Origin: Magnetovibrio sp.
Lineage (GTDB): Bacteria > Pseudomonadota > Alphaproteobacteria > Rhodospirillales > Magnetovibrionaceae
Reading direction: 5' to 3'
DNA length: 11,816 bases
Assembly (NCBI GenBank): GCA_016763255.1
Contig: JAESUA010000071.1
Location: 1-11,816, forward strand
The notes under the pieces were generated by a model, which was not told the DNA's origin, did not search any database, and worked only from the letters and a program-made list of their open reading frames with translations. Within the stretch, counting starts at the first letter, position 1. The number at the start of each line of letters is the position of its first letter. Shown here in pieces: positions 1-7,964 of the stretch. Made by a program: the position numbers and the translations under genes.

Positions 1-345
1 CTCATCGGGGTCATCGATCAAGCGGTCGAAGACAAAGACCAAGCCAATGTAATCAAAGCCCGGCTCAATGAGTTGGCGCTCAGCGGCAATCTCAAAGAAC
101 TAGAATCTGCTGCCAAAATCATCGTCGCCGAAGCCCAAGGCGACAGCTGGTTGCAGCGCAACTGGCGACCGCTCTTGATGGTTTTATTCGGTATCATCAT
201 CGCCAACAACTACATCCTGGTGCCGATCTTCGGCACCCCTGCGGCCGACATCCCACCGGACATGTGGGATCTGTTGAAGCTTGGCGTGGGCGGATATGTC
301 GTTGGGCGTACCGCTGAGAAGTCCCTTAAAAGCTGGAAAGGATGA
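1..345 (+). CDS. GTA/phage-type 3TM holin, 5' end outside window
   Basis: The reading frame is open from base 1 to the TGA at 343-345, so only the C-terminal 114 residues are present. After a charged helical stretch comes a hydrophobic segment beginning W-L-Q-R-N-W-R-P and running through LLMVLFGIIIANNYILVPIF (about residues 50-77). A second, weaker segment follows (DLLKLGVGGYVVGRTAEKS). The W-R-P entry to the first membrane helix and the GGYVVGR-x-x-E-K end match my recollection of the 3TM holin family used for release of gene transfer agents and phages. Such holins sit in the inner membrane and let lytic enzymes reach the peptidoglycan. Only four bases separate its stop from the next start, so the two genes were probably one lysis operon. 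The family call is from motif memory, not a search. Confidence 0.75.
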   Translation, partial: LIGVIDQAVEDKDQANVIKARLNELALSGNLKELESAAKIIVAEAQGDSWLQRNWRPLLMVLFGIIIANNYILVPIFGTPAADIPPDMWDLLKLGVGGYVVGRTAEKSLKSWKG

Positions 346-348
346 GCT

Positions 349-615
349 ATGCCCTTGCTCAGAAAACTTGCGGTGAATGCGAACGCGCACCCCGCCGACG
401 TGGTGGCGGTGAAGACAGCGCTTTGCAATTTAGGGTTCTACATAGCGCCTGATTGGGCTTTGTTTGATGCCATCCAAGAGTTTCAGAAAGCCAATGGCCT
501 CAATGTTGATGGCGTTATCGAACCGGGAGGAAAAACACAAGAAGTTCTGGAAACCGCGGGGGCGGCAGTTGCGGTTGATAGAGATGACGAGAACATCACT
601 TTGCAGTTACGGTGA
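349..615 (+). CDS. Peptidoglycan-binding domain protein, 3' end truncated by an insertion
   Basis: This 88-residue product starts at an ATG preceded by GGAAAGG. Residues 15-70 look like a PG_binding_1-type domain: two helices, then DAIQEFQKANGLNVDGVIEP and a closing G-G-K-T-x-x-V-L helix. This is the G-x-x-V-D-G-x-I-x-P-x-T pattern of peptidoglycan-binding modules found in phage and bacterial wall hydrolases. No catalytic domain is visible, so it probably assists a muramidase encoded further upstream. Its stop codon (613-615) lies inside the terminal inverted repeat of an inserted element, and the last two residues are encoded by that repeat. The original 3' end resumes at 728. Whether the shortened protein still folds is unknown; the binding domain itself appears intact. 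Confidence 0.72.
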   Translation: MPLLRKLAVNANAHPADVVAVKTALCNLGFYIAPDWALFDAIQEFQKANGLNVDGVIEPGGKTQEVLETAGAAVAVDRDDENITLQLR

Positions 616-726
616 CAGTTTACTTAACTTAATCCCCGGCCAGTGGTCGAGGCCCTTAATTACGAGACGGATCATAAGGACATTTAGTGCGGTGAAGGAA
701 TAAAATAAAGTAAACTGTCACCGTAA
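607..726. mobile_element. 120-bp nonautonomous element with 19-bp perfect terminal inverted repeats
   Basis: TTACGGTGACAGTTTACTT at 607-625 is the exact reverse complement of 708-726. The 82 bases between hold no gene-sized open frame. The element sits inside a gene whose reading resumes directly beyond it, so it behaves as a true insertion. Ends of this type (GGTGACAGTTTACTT) resemble repeats I associate with IS200-like REP-associated tyrosine transposases, but that is memory and unverified. No conventional target duplication flanks it; the only short direct repeat, TACG at 608-611 and 727-730, has its left copy inside the inverted repeat. It could also act as a hairpin terminator for the lysis genes. 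A MITE or REP-type passenger is the best description. Confidence 0.7.
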
Positions 727-727
727 T

Positions 728-823
728 ACGCTTAGAGATATGCCTCGGCAATGGTTAGAAGAACAGCGCGACGCCCTGAATGATCTACGGCACAAAGCGA
801 CAGATATGGGATATGATAAGTGA
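728..823 (+). pseudogene. Severed C-terminal tail of the peptidoglycan-binding gene
   Basis: Directly after the inserted element an open frame of 31 codons begins without a start codon and ends at TGA 821-823. It encodes a charged, helix-forming tail including MPRQWLEEQRDALNDLRHKA. Removing 121 bases (607-727) joins this frame to the upstream peptidoglycan-binding gene at codon Q86 with no stop, giving a protein of about 117 residues. That gain of a clean open frame is the main argument that the two pieces were once one gene. The last 39 bases overlap the 3' end of the convergent Sel1-repeat gene. Confidence 0.6.
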
Positions 824-1840
824 GCGCTCTTGATACTTGTCGGGATCGTGAACCTGAAAAGATAGTTTATAGTTAGGTAGCGTTAATCGCCATCGTGCGC
901 TCTTTAGCTGTTTGTGGGAGAGTTTGGGATTTAAGCGCATAAGTTCCGACTTCACGTTGGCGCCTAAATGCTCAGCTTTTAAGAGAGCTGCATATGACTC
1001 TGGCAGGTCTTTTTTAAAGACAGCACCCCGCTCCAAAAGTTGTGACAGGAAAAGAAGTGCTTTGACGCTATTATCGTTATTAACGGACATATATAACCAT
1101 GGTGAAGCCGTTCCTGGGGCCTGTATGATGCCTTCTCCTCGAATATGAAGTTGAGCAATTCGAAAACGTGCCTGATGATGACCTTTTTTTTCCGCTGCAT
1201 ATAACCAGCGGCATCCAAGAACTTTATCTCCGGGGTTTGCCCCCTGTTCAATCAATCGTATGCCGATTTGATAAAGAGGCTCCGCTTCGCCGCCTAAGGT
1301 TTCCTCACCCCATGAAAAGATACGCTCCAATTGGGGCGAAAGCGACGTTCCCGCTTTCTGAAATCCATCGGCCAAAGGTTGATAGAAGTCCTTGCGCCAG
1401 TCTTTAGTAATGATCAGTGGCATTGCATGCTTGGCGCGCTCCACCCAGGACTGGGTTAAAGGCGCGTTTGCACCGTGATTGATATGGTAAAGCTGTGCGA
1501 GAAATACGGCAGCTATGCCTTGGCCGCGTTCAGCTAGATCGGTGAGAATTTCTAAGGCTTCGTCTGGGGCCGGGTCGCCGCATTCCCCTTTCGCAAAATA
1601 CATTCCAATTGCCCACACTTGTGGTGCGATCAGCAGACCTACTTTACGGTCTGCTTCCTTGATTTTTTCTGTATTGGAGATGATCTCTCGACACTTGGGC
1701 GTGTCATAGATTCTTTCATATTGTGCTTCCCACCACGCATCATCATAAGCATGGACTGTTTCAGCGAAGAGTTCCTTCGGATAGAAAGCCAACACGGCCA
1801 AAAGTGTACAAATAGAATATGCGGCACGTAGTTTTTTCAT
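785..1840 (-). CDS. Exported Sel1-like repeat protein
   Basis: The product has 351 residues. The first 26 form a signal peptide: a basic MKKLR start, a hydrophobic core and a probable A-x-A-like cleavage after LFA. Two regions have the alternating small and aromatic residues of Sel1/TPR-like helical repeats. One is around residues 68-135 (WAIGMYFAKGECGDPAPDEA... LAERGQGIAAVFLAQLYH). The other is around 190-295 (YQIGIRLIEQGANPGDKVLG, YAAEKKGHHQARFRIAQLHI, then KALLFLSQLLERG). Sel1-repeat proteins act as scaffolds for protein contacts, often in the periplasm; no enzyme motif is visible. The gene looks more AT-rich than the mutase beside it and lies against phage-type DNA, which hints at acquisition. 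No clear ribosome-binding site precedes the ATG. The specific role is unknown. Confidence 0.7.
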   Translation of the reverse strand: MKKLRAAYSICTLLAVLAFYPKELFAETVHAYDDAWWEAQYERIYDTPKCREIISNTEKIKEADRKVGLLIAPQVWAIGMYFAKGECGDPAPDEALEILTDLAERGQGIAAVFLAQLYHINHGANAPLTQSWVERAKHAMPLIITKDWRKDFYQPLADGFQKAGTSLSPQLERIFSWGEETLGGEAEPLYQIGIRLIEQGANPGDKVLGCRWLYAAEKKGHHQARFRIAQLHIRGEGIIQAPGTASPWLYMSVNNDNSVKALLFLSQLLERGAVFKKDLPESYAALLKAEHLGANVKSELMRLNPKLSHKQLKSARWRLTLPNYKLSFQVHDPDKYQERSLIISHICRFVP

Positions 1841-1921
1841 TCTGGCATTCTAGCAGTGGTTGAGATTCAAAAATACACGAATGATTCAGGTGCAGGGGCG
1901 TCAAGCTGGCTGATAAAACAG

Positions 1922-1950
1922 AAACGGCGCTCCCATCGAGAGCGCCGTTT
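1922..1950 (-). terminator. Hairpin terminator after the mutase gene
   Basis: An 11-bp perfect stem (1922-1932 with 1940-1950) closes a 7-base loop. It lies 23 bases beyond the mutase stop codon. Read on the minus strand it is followed by CTGTTTTA, a short U-rich tail. On the plus strand a single extra T follows the stem, so a leftward role is more likely. Confidence 0.75.
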
Positions 1951-1973
1951 TGTATATGAGAAGACTTGAAGTC

Positions 1974-4117
<2,144 letters not shown>

Positions 4118-4185
4118 ATCCCTCGTTCCTCTACCCGCATTAAAACCTGCCGCGCCCTCCCCAAAGAGCGGCCCTAATGGACACA

Positions 4186-4214
4186 AGTATACTCACGCCG
4201 TGGTGCAGTGCGAA
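4186..4214 (-). promoter_or_regulatory. Probable sigma70-type promoter of the mutase gene
   Basis: On the minus strand, TTCGCA (4214-4209) is followed after 17 bases by TATACT (4191-4186). These match the -35 consensus at four of six positions and the -10 at five of six. Transcription would start about 60 bases before the mutase ATG. The -35 element is also one arm of a palindromic site. Confidence 0.45.
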
Positions 4215-4235
4215 TATATATTTCGCATGTGCGAA
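4209..4235. promoter_or_regulatory. Cluster of TGCGAA/TTCGCA half-sites, candidate operator
   Basis: Three alternating hexamers occur: TGCGAA (4209-4214), TTCGCA (4222-4227) and TGCGAA (4230-4235). The first pair flanks TATATAT and the second pair flanks TG; both pairs are perfect inverted repeats. The cluster begins on the -35 hexamer of the probable mutase promoter, where a bound regulator would affect transcription. Short-chain acyl-CoA regulators of the ScfR/PccR type control propionyl-CoA genes in alphaproteobacteria at TTTGCAAA-like palindromes. The similarity is suggestive only. Confidence 0.4.
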
Positions 4236-4268
4236 GTGCAGGCCTTGGCACAACTCGCGGTCGCGCAC

Positions 4269-4277
4269 TTATCCACA
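4269..4277 (+). promoter_or_regulatory. DnaA box upstream of gcrA
   Basis: TTATCCACA is a perfect match to the DnaA-box consensus and lies 159 bases before the gcrA start. It overlaps a short inverted repeat, CACAA-CATA-TTGTG (4274-4287). In Caulobacter, DnaA is reported to activate gcrA transcription, so position and target agree with known biology. The rest of the 4118-4436 spacer shows only the mutase promoter region; I find no convincing -35/-10 pair for gcrA. Confidence 0.6.
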
Positions 4278-4436
4278 ACATATTGTGTCTGAGTGGGTGC
4301 ATCTTTCCAAAATGTTGTTATTATCCCCTCAGCGGCACATACGGGCTGCAATCGAATTGATAAGGGGTTTCGGCCCAAAACGACCTTTGAGGAAGACTTC
4401 GAAGGGCATTTGGACCAAAGATAATCGGAGAACATT

Positions 4437-4907
4437 ATGAGTTCTGAGGAATGGACGCCTGAGCGCATTAAAATTTTGATGGGCCATTGGGAAGAAGGCC
4501 TGCCGACCAGCGAGATTGGCCGCCGTTTGGGCGTGACCAAGAATGCCGTGGTTGGCAAGGTGCATCGGTTGGGGCTTAAAAAACGCCAATCGCCGATCCG
4601 TCAGTCTACGAATACCACTGTGCAGCCTAAAAAACCGAAAAAGGTCGCCTCACCGACTCCGGTGGCGACCAAGCGGCCCAGCGGTGACGTGGTGCGTTTG
4701 GAAGAATTGACCAATGCCATGTGTTGTTGGCCCGAAGGTGAGCCCGGCAAGCCGGACTTTCATTTTTGCGGCAAGTCTGCGGTGCATGATAAGCCGTACT
4801 GCGAAGCCCACTGTGCGCGTGCATATGTGAAGGTTTCCAAAGACAAAAGAAAACTTATACCCGTCATATCGACGCCGAAACCGAAAAGCGATACCGAAGC
4901 CGCTTAA
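4437..4907 (+). CDS. gcrA: Cell-cycle regulator GcrA
   Basis: GcrA is a sigma70-associated transcription regulator that in Caulobacter acts at promoters bearing CcrM-methylated GANTC sites and controls replication, polarity and division genes. The 156-residue protein has the family's N-terminal helix-turn-helix: WTPERIKILMGHWEEGLPTS, then EIGRRLGVTKNAVVGKVHRL to about residue 46. A K/P-rich linker follows, about residues 48-83. The C-terminal region has the conserved LTNAMCCWPEGEPG, FHFCGKS and PYCEAHCARAY, including the clustered Cys/His residues that interact with sigma70. Length is slightly below the roughly 170 residues of Caulobacter GcrA. GGAG sits eight bases before the ATG. The gene is monocistronic, divergent from the mutase and convergent with the next gene. 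Identification is secure. Confidence 0.95.
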   Translation: MSSEEWTPERIKILMGHWEEGLPTSEIGRRLGVTKNAVVGKVHRLGLKKRQSPIRQSTNTTVQPKKPKKVASPTPVATKRPSGDVVRLEELTNAMCCWPEGEPGKPDFHFCGKSAVHDKPYCEAHCARAYVKVSKDKRKLIPVISTPKPKSDTEAA

Positions 4908-4974
4908 CCGGAATCTCCTTGTGCTACCGGTTGAATTTAAAATCGGAGTACGGCCCCAAAAGGCCCTCAAAATA

Positions 4975-5010
4975 GACCGGTCCCAAACAGTATTTTGGGC
5001 GGTCAGTTTT
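4975..5010. terminator. Bidirectional hairpin between gcrA and the FliG-C-like gene
   Basis: GACCG (4975-4979) and CCCAAA (4982-4987) pair with TTTGGG (4994-4999) and CGGTC (5000-5004), with a GT bulge and a six-base loop. AGTTTT follows on the plus strand and TATTTTGAG on the minus strand, so it could end both convergent genes. It includes part of the last codon region of the minus-strand gene. Confidence 0.6.
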
Positions 5011-5488
5011 GGGGGTCTGGTCTTTTGCGTTGGTCGATTTCCAGCACGCCATCATTTTGCAGCTGATTGGTCAATTCGATCAGCCTGATCACCGCTTCGC
5101 CCAACAAACCGTCGTCAATGCCGTCGGCAAAGCGGTATTCTAAGTCTTCGGCAAGCATCTTGTGCTTGCGCTCACTCATATTGTCGAACAACTTGGTATG
5201 CAACTGGACATCGCTTTGGGTGCTTTTGAGAAAAATCAGGATGTCGTCATCGGTGACGCTCATGATGAGTTTTTGCAGGCCGGGATTGTTTGCCGCCTTA
5301 AGCCGAGTGGCGAGATCAAAAGCTTCTTGGGTGGGACTGACGCAAGAAATGGCGCCGGGGGTTAAAGACTTCACCGCCTCCAACAACAAAATTTTGAGAT
5401 CACGGGTGGTCAGCGTATGGGTTGCGTCATCAAACGCAACTGAATACACCCCATTTTGTGCTTTTTTGACGCTGATTTTCATCCGCAA
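5003..5488 (-). CDS. Stand-alone FliG C-terminal-domain-like protein
   Basis: The product has 161 residues. Residues 71-151 resemble the C-terminal motor domain of FliG: LQKLIMSVTDDDILIFLK, then KLFDNMSERKHKMLAEDLEY, then EAVIRLIELTNQLQNDGVLEI. In E. coli FliG this region carries the torque helix facing the MotA stator. Here K88, R107, E114 and D115 align with its charged residues K264, R281, D288 and D289, with a two-residue insertion. The G-P-V-R-L loop and its Arg are absent (YRFADGID instead). Residues 1-70 do not resemble the FliG N-terminal or middle domains and I do not recognise them. A full FliG is about 330 residues, so this is not the motor-switch subunit itself. TTG at 5488 has GAGG seven bases upstream; ATG at 5482 is the alternative but is 13 bases from it. 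Homology is by eye. Confidence 0.55.
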   Translation of the reverse strand: MRMKISVKKAQNGVYSVAFDDATHTLTTRDLKILLLEAVKSLTPGAISCVSPTQEAFDLATRLKAANNPGLQKLIMSVTDDDILIFLKSTQSDVQLHTKLFDNMSERKHKMLAEDLEYRFADGIDDGLLGEAVIRLIELTNQLQNDGVLEIDQRKRPDPQN

Positions 5489-5543
5489 ATTTTGGCCTCA
5501 TCTCATGCCCGTTACATTCAAAGACTCTCATAGCTCAGCCTGA

Positions 5544-5572
5544 TTGACAAGAACCATAGGCCAGCCTAATCA
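5544..5572 (+). promoter_or_regulatory. Possible ytoQ promoter
   Basis: A perfect TTGACA -35 hexamer (5544-5549) is followed after 17 bases by TAATCA, a poor -10. It lies in the 119-bp divergent spacer, 35 bases before the ytoQ ATG. A GANTC site (GACTC, 5523-5527) sits just upstream. The -10 weakness keeps this tentative. Confidence 0.35.
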
Positions 5573-5607
5573 AAGATTGAAATTAATGTATTGAGTGAGA
5601 GAGCACC

Positions 5608-6066
5608 ATGACGCAACGTATTTGGACCATCTACCTTTCAGGCGAAATTCATACCGATTGGCGCGAACGCATTTCGCAAGGTGCCGCGCAAGCCGGATTG
5701 CCGGTCGAATTTGTATCGCCGGTCACCGACCACGATACCTCCGATATGTGTGGGGTCGATATTCTGGGCGGTGAAGACGACGCATTTTGGGCTGACCATA
5801 AAGGTGCCAAGGTTAATGCCCTGCGCACGCGGGTGATGCTGGAAAAGTCTGACATCGTTGTGGTGAGGTTTGGCGACAAATACCGCCAGTGGAATGCCGC
5901 CTTTGACGCTGGATATGCGGCCGCCTTGGGCAAGGCTTTGATCACGCTTCACGATCCAGATTTGACCCACCCCTTGAAAGAAGTCGATAGCGTCGCCCTC
6001 GCGGTGGCGCAAACCCCAGAACAGGTGGTGCGTTTGTTACAATATGCCATCAACGGAACTTTGTAG
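5608..6066 (+). CDS. ytoQ: YtoQ-family protein
   Basis: The 152-residue product matches the YtoQ family along its length. It has the N-terminal IYLSGEIHTDWRERI, then FVSPVTDHDTSD, then VNALRTRVMLEKSDIVVVRF, GDKYRQWNAAFDAGYAAALG and a terminal H-P-L-K-E. The family is about 150 residues. Its fold resembles nucleoside 2-deoxyribosyltransferases, with a beta strand entering the S-G-E-I-H turn and a D-A-G-Y-A-x-A-x-G-K helix. A true substrate is not established, so no reaction is assigned. The ATG is preceded by GAGAGAG. It is monocistronic and ends against a strong terminator. It is likely cytoplasmic, with no signal peptide or membrane segment. Confidence 0.88.
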   Translation: MTQRIWTIYLSGEIHTDWRERISQGAAQAGLPVEFVSPVTDHDTSDMCGVDILGGEDDAFWADHKGAKVNALRTRVMLEKSDIVVVRFGDKYRQWNAAFDAGYAAALGKALITLHDPDLTHPLKEVDSVALAVAQTPEQVVRLLQYAINGTL

Positions 6067-6104
6067 TTTGAACCCAGCCACGTAATATACCCGTTGGGCA
6101 TTAA

Positions 6105-6138
6105 AAAAAAAGCGGGGCCATATGGCCCCGCTTTTTTT
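6105..6138. terminator. Strong bidirectional intrinsic terminator
   Basis: A perfect palindrome centred at 6121/6122 has a GCGGGGCC/GGCCCCGC core flanked by A7 on the left and T7 on the right. It can therefore end transcription of ytoQ from the left and the DHH gene from the right. It lies 38 bases after the ytoQ stop and 21 bases from the DHH stop. Confidence 0.92.
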
Positions 6139-6159
6139 AGATTATCGTGTATGTCGTGC

Positions 6160-7092
6160 TTAACTTGCGGTGCCGAGCCGTGCGATCAATTGAGCCAGGA
6201 CTTCTGGGGCACGGTCTTTTTCAATTTGGCAGGTGCCTGCATTGGCATGGCCGCCGCCACCATATTCCAGCATGATCGAGCCAATGTTGGCCGTATTGGT
6301 GCGCGTGAGGATCGACTTACCCACCGCCATGATGGTTTTTTGGCCATCATCGGTATGGGTCAATTGGATCGACACGTTGCAGGCCGGGAAAATGGCATAG
6401 ATGGTGAATCGGTTGCCGGCAAAGATGGTGTCTACACCGCGTAAATCGACCACGACCGTTTTGCCATGAACCTTGGAGCAATCTCGAATTTGAAGTTCAA
6501 ATTTCTCTTCATGCTCAAGATAGAGGTGGGTGCGTTCTTCAACATCCGGAATGGTGAGAATTTCTTCAACCGGATGATGGCGTACATACACCATCATGTC
6601 TTTCATCAGTTGTTCATGACTGATTTCGAAATTTTCAAAACGTGACAGGCCGGTACGTGGATCCAGGATGAAGTTTAACAATGTCCATGGTTCCGGGGCG
6701 AGGATATCTTCTTCGCTAAATTGTGCACTATCGGCACGGTCAACCGCTTCCATCAAATCGTCTGGAATGGCGGGGAATTTATCTTTGCCGCCAAAGTGGT
6801 TGTAGACCACGCGTGCAGCAGAAGGGGCATCGGGGTCGATGATATGGTTATCACGTTTCCCAACCCGTTCCGTTTCGCTGATGTGGTGGTCAAAGCACAG
6901 ATGGACACCTTCGACGTACGGCAGATTAGTGGTGATGTCGTTGGGGGTGATTTTGACCAAGCCGTCTTGCATGGCTTTGGGTTCGGCGAAGATCACATCG
7001 TCGATCAACCCCATTTCAATCATGAGCCCACCAGCAACAACGCCATCAAAATCGGCGCGGGTTACAAGGCGATATTTTTTGTCTTCAGACAT
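6160..7092 (-). CDS. DHH/DHHA1-family phosphoesterase (exopolyphosphatase-like)
   Basis: The preferred start is ATG 7092 (MSEDKKY), with AGAG nine bases upstream; ATG 7101 adds three residues but lacks a spaced ribosome-binding site. The product has 310 residues. Motif I is RADFDG (D14, D16), the DHH signature is CFDHHISE (D68, H69, H70), and the middle aspartates are in EAVDRADSAQF. The DHHA1 part ends with EYGGGGHANAGTC (from about 276). These residues bind two Mn2+ or Mg2+ ions and hydrolyse phosphodiester or phosphoanhydride bonds. The superfamily includes RecJ, nanoRNases, cyclic-dinucleotide phosphodiesterases and yeast PPX1. Members of this form are often labelled exopolyphosphatase, but the true substrate cannot be read from the sequence. 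It follows cheR by 39 bases on the same strand and may share its transcript. Confidence 0.87.
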   Translation of the reverse strand: MSEDKKYRLVTRADFDGVVAGGLMIEMGLIDDVIFAEPKAMQDGLVKITPNDITTNLPYVEGVHLCFDHHISETERVGKRDNHIIDPDAPSAARVVYNHFGGKDKFPAIPDDLMEAVDRADSAQFSEEDILAPEPWTLLNFILDPRTGLSRFENFEISHEQLMKDMMVYVRHHPVEEILTIPDVEERTHLYLEHEEKFELQIRDCSKVHGKTVVVDLRGVDTIFAGNRFTIYAIFPACNVSIQLTHTDDGQKTIMAVGKSILTRTNTANIGSIMLEYGGGGHANAGTCQIEKDRAPEVLAQLIARLGTAS

Positions 7093-7131
7093 AGTAATCA
7101 TCTCTACGCGTCAGCTTTTATTCTACCCCCC

Positions 7132-7941
7132 TTAGGTTAGGGAGTAGACCCCTCTCTGTCCTTGGACAGGCTTGAATTTCTCGGTCACACCCAGAACGGT
7201 TTCTGCACCGCCCAGGAAGAGCATACCGTCCTTGGACATCAATTTAGAGACACCCTCCAGGACCTTGCCCTTTGTTTCCGGGTCGAAATAAATCAACACG
7301 TTGCGACAAAACACAATATCAAACCCCCCAAGGGGCTTTAAATCATCGAGCAGGTTCCAGTATTTATACTGGACCATATTTTTAATTTCTGGCTTGATTT
7401 CCCACGTTTCGTCTTTTTTATCGAAGTACTTCAGCAACAGCTGAATCGGCATGCCACGTTGCACTTCGAATTGTGAATAAAGGCCGCTTTTGGCCTTATT
7501 CAAAATATCATGAGAAATGTCCGTGCCGACAATGTCAATCTTCCACCCGGCCAGCTTGACTCCCAATTCCTTCAGCACGATGGCGATGGAATAGGGTTCT
7601 TGCCCGGACGAGGCTGCGGCACACCAGATACGCAAATGCCTTTGTGCGGCGCGTTTTTCAAGGATCGGCGGTAGCACTTCATCACGGAAAAGATCAAACG
7701 GCTTCACGTCGCGAAAGAAGAACGACTCATTGGTCGTCATTGCCTCAGTCACTTCGACGATGAGGGCTTCTTCTCTGCGTGCACGCATCTGGCTGATCAA
7801 GTCTTCAAGGCCCTTGAGCCCGTGCTTGCGTGCGACAGGCATCAAGCGGCTTTCGAGCAGGTACGACTTATCGGGCGTCAGTACCAAGCCGGATCGGCTC
7901 TTAATCAGCGAGCTTATGAAATCAAAGTCTTCGGGGCTCAC
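7132..7941 (-). CDS. cheR: CheR chemoreceptor glutamate methyltransferase
   Basis: CheR transfers methyl groups from S-adenosylmethionine to glutamates on chemoreceptors for adaptation. GTG 7941 is chosen as start because GGAG lies eight bases upstream and the protein then begins at the CheR N-terminal helix (MSPEDFDFISSLIKSRSGL). The longer open frame beginning at 8091 would overlap cheY and reads as Arg/His-rich nonsense. The product has 269 residues, a typical length. Visible motifs: TEAMTTNESFFFRD (65-78), the SAM-binding loop IWCAAASSGQEPYS (105-118), then DIVGTDIS, and FDIVFCRNVLIYFDPETK. No C-terminal receptor-binding extension is evident. It follows cheY by 23 bases and is very probably cotranscribed. 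Confidence 0.94.
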   Translation of the reverse strand: MSPEDFDFISSLIKSRSGLVLTPDKSYLLESRLMPVARKHGLKGLEDLISQMRARREEALIVEVTEAMTTNESFFFRDVKPFDLFRDEVLPPILEKRAAQRHLRIWCAAASSGQEPYSIAIVLKELGVKLAGWKIDIVGTDISHDILNKAKSGLYSQFEVQRGMPIQLLLKYFDKKDETWEIKPEIKNMVQYKYWNLLDDLKPLGGFDIVFCRNVLIYFDPETKGKVLEGVSKLMSKDGMLFLGGAETVLGVTEKFKPVQGQRGVYSLT

Positions 7942-7964
7942 GTCGTATTCTCCGTGATGGGCTG

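Noticed and set aside
608..730. TACG as a target-site duplication of the inserted element
   Set aside because: The left copy lies within the 19-bp inverted repeat, and joining at TACG does not restore the reading frame.
4118..4186. 23-residue N-terminal extension of the mutase
   Set aside because: ATG 4117 has a good ribosome-binding site and matches the family start. The extension would begin inside the -10 region of the probable promoter.
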